From: Oscillospiraceae bacterium
GTDB taxonomy: Bacteria > Bacillota > Clostridia > Oscillospirales > CAG-272
Direction of reading: 5' to 3'
DNA length: 18,571 nucleotides
Assembly (NCBI GenBank): GCA_009779295.1
Contig: WREN01000008.1
Span: forward strand, 1 to 18,571
Within the stretch, counting starts at the first letter, position 1, and each line of letters opens with the position of its first letter. Position numbers and translations under genes: made by a program. The notes beneath the pieces are model-generated. The model searched no databases and was not told where the DNA came from. It saw only the letters and a program-made list of their open reading frames with translations. Positions 14,269 to 18,571 of this stretch are shown here, in pieces.

Positions 14269-17157
14269 TTAATCATCCAATAAAATCCTCAGCGTGTAAA
14301 TATTCATCGCGTAATCCACAACTTCAATATATACAAATCCCGAAACTCCCGTTACGTCAAATGTCACCGTTACTTCCCCCGCCGCCGACATGCTGCCGAA
14401 CAATATCATTTCATCAACCGTTTTATTGTCGTATATCCTTACCGCCTGTATCGCCAGATTGTCGCTCGCCGAAACGGTAAGCGCAGTTTTACTGGCGGAT
14501 ATTTCTTTGATCGTCGGTTTCTGCGTATCAATATAGAACGGAACGGTGTATTCGTGTATAAACGAACCGTTGTAAGCCGAATACGCGTATATTGTCAAAT
14601 AATATTTGCCGTCGGGATAGATGTATCTGTAATTATCGGCGTCCCTGCCGTCCCATATGTCGTCAATGATCGTCAGCAAATAATCTCCGACCGGGTAAGC
14701 CTTTTGCCGGTATGAATCGATTATTCCGCCCGTTATAATATTTCTGCGGCTGTCGGATATAACAAAACCATGCAAAATATAGTTCCGCAGAGCCTGCGAC
14801 CAAAACGAAAGGGTATCGCCGTATCCGTCGCCGTCGGGCGAGAACGCGTAAAGCAACGGGTTTATAACGTCGTCTTCCATGAAAATGTTAACGCCAAGCT
14901 CAATGTCGAAAAGTATCTTATCCAATAAAATTGTCGTTCCAAGTTTTTGCGAGTAAAAATCATCGTCGAATACCGGCAGTTTATCCCAATCGCCGTAGAA
15001 TCCCAAATACGGGATACTTAACGGGACCCCGCCGTCCCGCGGCGTTAAATAGACGAACCCCTCAATGTAAAACCCCTGCGTGAATATCCGTGAAAGCGCG
15101 CGGATCTCCGCTGGATCGAGCGTGATCTCTAATTGTACGTTAACGACCGCCATCGCCGGAACCGTTATTTCCTCCGCATTAAAATTAAACGTAAACGAAA
15201 CTTTTTTAAACGCCGCCGAATGGTCGGACATAAAATAACGCTTCGATTCTTTATCATAGTACGAACCGTCCGTCAATACGGAAATATTTACGTCAAATAT
15301 TTCATCAAACTGCGAAAAATTCCTCGCGCTGAACTCAAGCGTGATCTTATTGCTTAAATTATCACCCAGTTCGATTTTCGGCAACCTGGTTTCCCTGTTA
15401 TACAGTACAACGTTCGTCTTAACGGCGTTTCCGATATTCAATAATCCCGCGCCCTGCCTGCGGGGAGAGAATTCCGTTCCCGTTTCGGGGTCAATTACCG
15501 GCACAGCGGCGGACATCAGTAACTGCCTTGCCGTGTAATTTGTGGTGTCGTGCATATCGGACGCGAGCATGTATTGCTTGACCGCCGCCAGCGCTCCCGT
15601 AACCATCGGCGCCGACATTGACGTTCCGCTCATTGATTCGTAACCGCGAACGGGTGAAGTGGAGTAAACGCCGCCGCCGACAGCGGTGATTTCGGGTTTT
15701 ATGTTAAGCGACGGCGTCGGACCCCATGAACTGAAATACGATATACTTCCGGCTGCCGGATTCGCGATTATTCCGAAATGTTCGTACTCATAGATTTTTA
15801 ATTTATATTCCTTCGCGTCGAGTAATTTCTCAGCGTCTTCGAGTGTAATACTCGCTACCGGAAGTATGGAGGATTTCACGGCGTACAAATTCGAGCCAAC
15901 GCAGTAAAGTACGCCGACCGCTCCTTTCGTTTTCAAACCCTTCAGAGCTTCATCGCTTATATCGTCCGTTATAACGATTTTGTTTTTGTAATTTCCTTCT
16001 TCAACATATACATACTCGAATTCCGAACCCCTCTTTAAAAGCTGCGACGCAAAAATATGATACGCCTCGCCGTAAATAATTTTATCGCCTTCCGAAGTTT
16101 CGATATAACCTTTAACTCGTATCATATCGCTGTTGTACGAAGCGACGGACATAACCGGATCAAGCGTTGACGGCGAAGCCACCAGACCGCTGTCGGGATT
16201 TGACGCGAGCGGATCAGAGATACCGTAATTTTTATAATATGCGCTCAAATATCCGATACGCGATTCATTGCCGGCGCTTGCCGCAACGTCTATACCCTGA
16301 GTCTGCGCCATCGAAAGGATCGCAAAATAATCCGCGTCGGCGGCGGGATTTGAAAAGCCGGCTTCGCTGCCCCAGCTCAGATTGATCACGTCAACTTTCA
16401 GCATGATGGCGTCGTTAATAGCGGCAATCGACGCCGCGAAATCAATATAACCGTCTTTGTCGCCGATGTTCATAAACACAAGCTGCGCTTCCGGCACAAT
16501 CCCGTCAAAGCCGTCGTCCGGACTGCCGAGTTTGTTCGCGCCGATGATTCCGGCGACATGAGTACCGTGTATCATATCACCCTCCGCGGCGCGTTTGATA
16601 TTTGTGGTTCTGCTTATATAATCATACGCGAACGGTATCTTTTCATTCAAATACGGGCTTCTGTTCGACGGAACGCTCAGATTCGCGTTGTCGACGGCTT
16701 CTTTTGTCAGCCGCGGCACCGTATCGGGGCTTAACACAAACAATTCATGCCCCGTATAAAATTCGGCGTCAATAACCGCGACAACCATTCCTTCGCCGCG
16801 GTATTCAGTATTGTTTGGACTCATCATTCCCGCAAGACCGGCTTCCGAAGCGAACTCACCTTTTATAACGGGCGAAACGTAAGCATTACGGACGCCTTCC
16901 AGCTTTTTTATTTTTTCAAGGACGGCGCTGTTGATATCGGCGGCGAATCCTCCGCCCGGTATCTGCGTGTATATATAGACGATTTCCGCCGACGGGTCAA
17001 GAATTTTTAATTCCGCCATTACCTCATCAATATAACTAACGTCTCCCGTCATGACTACCGCGCGCAAAACAGTTCCGGAAGCCGCCGCTTCAAATGTAAA
17101 TATACTTAATATTATTGTTAGTATCATCATCATGCCGATATATTTTTTCATTTTCAT
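14269..17157 (-). CDS. Secreted S8 subtilisin-like protease, lactocepin/C5a-peptidase type (first of pair)
   Basis: A 962-residue exported protease, paralogous along its length to the next gene. The signal peptide ends near 26 (MKMKKYIG, hydrophobic core, EAAA). Catalytic residues are Asp130 (VVAVIDAEF), His197 (MIHGTHVAG), oxyanion Asn297 (ASAGN) and Ser513 (MSGTSMSAP), all consensus. A poorly conserved protease-associated-type insert covers about 345-455. The Fn3-like domain ends IPYLGFYGDW (715-724); FSPDGDGYGD (772-781) and WDGRD...YIYPDGKYYLT (836-855) mirror the paralogue. No wall anchor or SLH domain is seen, so the protein is probably released or held non-covalently. AAAGGG lies 7 nt before the ATG; an ATG two codons later is an alternative. 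It is driven by the promoter at 17185-17213. Substrates are unknown; extracellular protein digestion is the natural guess. Confidence 0.93.
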   Translation of the reverse strand: MKMKKYIGMMMILTIILSIFTFEAAASGTVLRAVVMTGDVSYIDEVMAELKILDPSAEIVYIYTQIPGGGFAADINSAVLEKIKKLEGVRNAYVSPVIKGEFASEAGLAGMMSPNNTEYRGEGMVVAVIDAEFYTGHELFVLSPDTVPRLTKEAVDNANLSVPSNRSPYLNEKIPFAYDYISRTTNIKRAAEGDMIHGTHVAGIIGANKLGSPDDGFDGIVPEAQLVFMNIGDKDGYIDFAASIAAINDAIMLKVDVINLSWGSEAGFSNPAADADYFAILSMAQTQGIDVAASAGNESRIGYLSAYYKNYGISDPLASNPDSGLVASPSTLDPVMSVASYNSDMIRVKGYIETSEGDKIIYGEAYHIFASQLLKRGSEFEYVYVEEGNYKNKIVITDDISDEALKGLKTKGAVGVLYCVGSNLYAVKSSILPVASITLEDAEKLLDAKEYKLKIYEYEHFGIIANPAAGSISYFSSWGPTPSLNIKPEITAVGGGVYSTSPVRGYESMSGTSMSAPMVTGALAAVKQYMLASDMHDTTNYTARQLLMSAAVPVIDPETGTEFSPRRQGAGLLNIGNAVKTNVVLYNRETRLPKIELGDNLSNKITLEFSARNFSQFDEIFDVNISVLTDGSYYDKESKRYFMSDHSAAFKKVSFTFNFNAEEITVPAMAVVNVQLEITLDPAEIRALSRIFTQGFYIEGFVYLTPRDGGVPLSIPYLGFYGDWDKLPVFDDDFYSQKLGTTILLDKILFDIELGVNIFMEDDVINPLLYAFSPDGDGYGDTLSFWSQALRNYILHGFVISDSRRNIITGGIIDSYRQKAYPVGDYLLTIIDDIWDGRDADNYRYIYPDGKYYLTIYAYSAYNGSFIHEYTVPFYIDTQKPTIKEISASKTALTVSASDNLAIQAVRIYDNKTVDEMILFGSMSAAGEVTVTFDVTGVSGFVYIEVVDYAMNIYTLRILLDD

Positions 17158-17184
17158 ACCTGTACCCTTTAAAGATTTTTATTT

Positions 17185-17213
17185 ATTATACCATAACGTC
17201 CAAAGATTTGCAA
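17185..17213 (-). promoter_or_regulatory. Sigma-A-type promoter for the subtilase pair
   Basis: On the minus strand TTGCAA (17213-17208) is followed after 17 bp by TATAAT (17190-17185), which carries the extended TG one base before it. Start of transcription is expected near 17178, giving a leader of about 20 nt that contains the AAAGGG ribosome-binding site. It sits back to back with the promoter of the divergent acetyltransferase gene, only 7 bp between their -35 boxes. Confidence 0.7.
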
Positions 17214-17220
17214 CTTTATG

Positions 17221-17249
17221 TTGATTATTTTTCACATTTATTGTATAAT
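17221..17249 (+). promoter_or_regulatory. Sigma-A-type promoter for the Eis-like gene
   Basis: TTGATT (17221-17226) and TATAAT (17244-17249) are separated by exactly 17 bp. Transcription should begin near 17256. The transcript includes AAGGAG at 17266-17271, 12 nt before the chosen ATG at 17284. The hexamers and spacing are identical to those before queT. Confidence 0.7.
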
Positions 17250-17283
17250 TAAAGAGATGTTTAAAAAGGAGTATGAGAATATA

Positions 17284-18441
17284 ATGATAGTCAGAGCGAT
17301 CAGAGAAGACGAAAACCGCAAACTGCGTTCGGTTTCGAGTATAGCGTTTAGTTATTCGTGCGATTTGGAACAAGCCCAGAACGATAAAGTCACGGGCGAA
17401 GTACTCGGCGCGTTTCTGGACGACGGCGAAACGCTTACAGCTTCGATCCATCCCAGCCACTATGAAAGTATCTACAACGGCACGTATCTGCCGCACGTCG
17501 GAATCGGCGGAGTGGCATCATTGCCCGAATACCGCCGGAACGGGTGTGTCCGCGCTATTTTCGACGAACTTTTCCGCCTTGCGCCCGAACGCGGCTGGGC
17601 GACAAGCTATTTATATCCTTTTTCATATGAATATTACCGCAAATTCGGCTACGAACGCATCATGATGCTCATGTCGTTGAAAATTCCGGCTCATGTGCTG
17701 AACTGTGTCGAGCGCAATACCGACGCGGTACTATATCAGGGCGACGAAAACCAAATGCACGATATTCTTAACATTTATCACACATTTGCCGAAAAGTTCA
17801 ATTTGATGTTCCGGCGTAAACCGAATTTCAGGGAGCTTTCGAGAACGCCGCATAAAAGCCAGCTTTACACTTACTTCACGCCCAAAGCATACGCGACGGT
17901 AAAAATCAACGGCAGTCAGCTTGAAATCGACGAACTCGCGTATATAGACGCGGACGGATTGCGCGGGATTTTGGGATTTTTGCGGATGTTTGAGGGGCAG
18001 GTCTATGAATTTATATTCCGCAGGCTGCCGATGGATTCGGAATTGAATTATATTTTTACCGACTATAACGGCTGCGAATATACGCCGCATAATACCGGTA
18101 TGGGGCGCGTGATATTGGTTGAAAAGCTGCTGAACGTCAATAAATATCCGAATGAACACGGGCATTTCAGTTTGAAAGTTGAGGATTGCGTCGATTACAA
18201 CCGTTATATTTTCGACGTAGAATACGAAAACGGCGTTGCGGAAGTTAAAAAACGGACCGACGGTAACTACGACGTTAAATGCGCGGCGCCGTCGCTTTCG
18301 CGGATCATGTACGGCGCGGACGAGTTCACGACCGATAAGCTCCAATATATGCCGGGCGTGGAAATAGCGAAAACATCCGGTACGGAATCGTTTTTACGGG
18401 CGTTCCCGAAGAAGAGATTGTGTTTGTTTGATAGGTTTTGA
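17284..18441 (+). CDS. Eis-like GNAT acetyltransferase with sterol-carrier-type C-terminal domain
   Basis: A 385-residue protein of the enhanced-intracellular-survival (Eis) group: an N-terminal GNAT domain, a second GNAT-like domain and a C-terminal SCP2-like domain. The acetyl-CoA motif is GIGGVASLPEYRRNGCVRAIF (73-93). YPFSYEYYRKFGYE (111-124) matches the family's conserved Tyr region. The last residue is Phe; in mycobacterial Eis the C-terminal Phe carboxylate acts in catalysis, so the exact terminus is consistent with an active enzyme. Relatives acetylate amines, including aminoglycosides and lysines; the natural substrate here is unknown. I chose the ATG at 17284 because family-like sequence starts there and AAGGAG lies upstream. 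An in-frame ATG at 17257 coincides with the predicted transcription start and would add nine residues. It is divergent from the proteases. Confidence 0.88.
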   Translation: MIVRAIREDENRKLRSVSSIAFSYSCDLEQAQNDKVTGEVLGAFLDDGETLTASIHPSHYESIYNGTYLPHVGIGGVASLPEYRRNGCVRAIFDELFRLAPERGWATSYLYPFSYEYYRKFGYERIMMLMSLKIPAHVLNCVERNTDAVLYQGDENQMHDILNIYHTFAEKFNLMFRRKPNFRELSRTPHKSQLYTYFTPKAYATVKINGSQLEIDELAYIDADGLRGILGFLRMFEGQVYEFIFRRLPMDSELNYIFTDYNGCEYTPHNTGMGRVILVEKLLNVNKYPNEHGHFSLKVEDCVDYNRYIFDVEYENGVAEVKKRTDGNYDVKCAAPSLSRIMYGADEFTTDKLQYMPGVEIAKTSGTESFLRAFPKKRLCLFDRF

Positions 18442-18442
18442 A

Positions 18443-18571
18443 ATGGAAACCATCAACCTCATCATCCACGGGTTCGCAGGAAGTACGGACGAAATCGTTT
18501 ATTTAGAGCAATCCCTGCGCGAACGCGGTTTAGAAACCCGTACCGTCGCGCTTGCGGGACACGGAAAAGGA
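18443..18571 (+). CDS. Alpha/beta hydrolase, 5' part only
   Basis: The gene begins one base after the Eis-like stop and runs off the right edge, leaving 43 residues. They read METINLIIHGFAGSTDEIVYLEQ and continue to VALAGHGKG. HGFAGS matches the oxyanion-hole HG motif, and AGHG is the strand-helix turn seen in carboxylesterase/monoacylglycerol-lipase-type hydrolases. The catalytic Ser, Asp and His would lie beyond the window. A weak AGG about 7 nt upstream and the 1-nt gap suggest co-transcription with the acetyltransferase. Confidence 0.75.
   Translation, partial: METINLIIHGFAGSTDEIVYLEQSLRERGLETRTVALAGHGKG

Overview
The window looks like chromosome of an uncultured, anaerobic Bacillota, most likely of class Clostridia. 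The basis is a Rex redox repressor next to Firmicutes-type primosome proteins (DnaD and a DnaI-like loader), a QueT-type ECF S-component, MntP, a ComEB-type dCMP deaminase and two secreted subtilases of the lactocepin/C5a-peptidase type. GC content is moderate and genes are tightly packed, with many 3-13 nt overlaps. Nearly everything is on the minus strand; only the last two genes read rightward. I see no tRNA, rRNA, CRISPR array, transposase or phage gene.

Layout, left to right. (1) 1-532: 5' part of a Gfo/Idh/MocA oxidoreductase. (2) 690-4997: a leftward five-gene operon, idh, mntP, rex, dnaD, dnaI, with start/stop overlaps or gaps of 13-19 nt. The 168 bp upstream of it (4998-5165) hold about six DnaA-box-like 9-mers and overlapping inverted repeats. 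(3) 5166-11043: a leftward run, queT, galU, dCMP deaminase, lipoprotein, low-molecular-weight protein tyrosine phosphatase, rimI, tsaD, methyltransferase, then a histidine phosphatase after a repeat. (4) 11219-17157: two large, tandem, paralogous secreted subtilases with their own promoter. (5) 17284-18571: a divergent Eis-like acetyltransferase and the start of an alpha/beta hydrolase.

Three structured repeats of 117-124 bp (571-687, 5764-5885, 11097-11220) have terminal inverted repeats, small variable hairpins and a shared CGCCAAC...GTTGGC palindrome. Each sits at the stop codon of a leftward gene; one supplies the last codons and stop of the methyltransferase.

The most interesting points are the DnaA-box cluster in front of a metabolic/redox/primosome operon, the stop-codon-abutting repeats, the tandem subtilase pair without a visible wall anchor, and a queT promoter that would make a leaderless mRNA. 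No wholly new defence or mobile system is apparent. Most genes belong to known families and the novelty lies in arrangement and non-coding structure.
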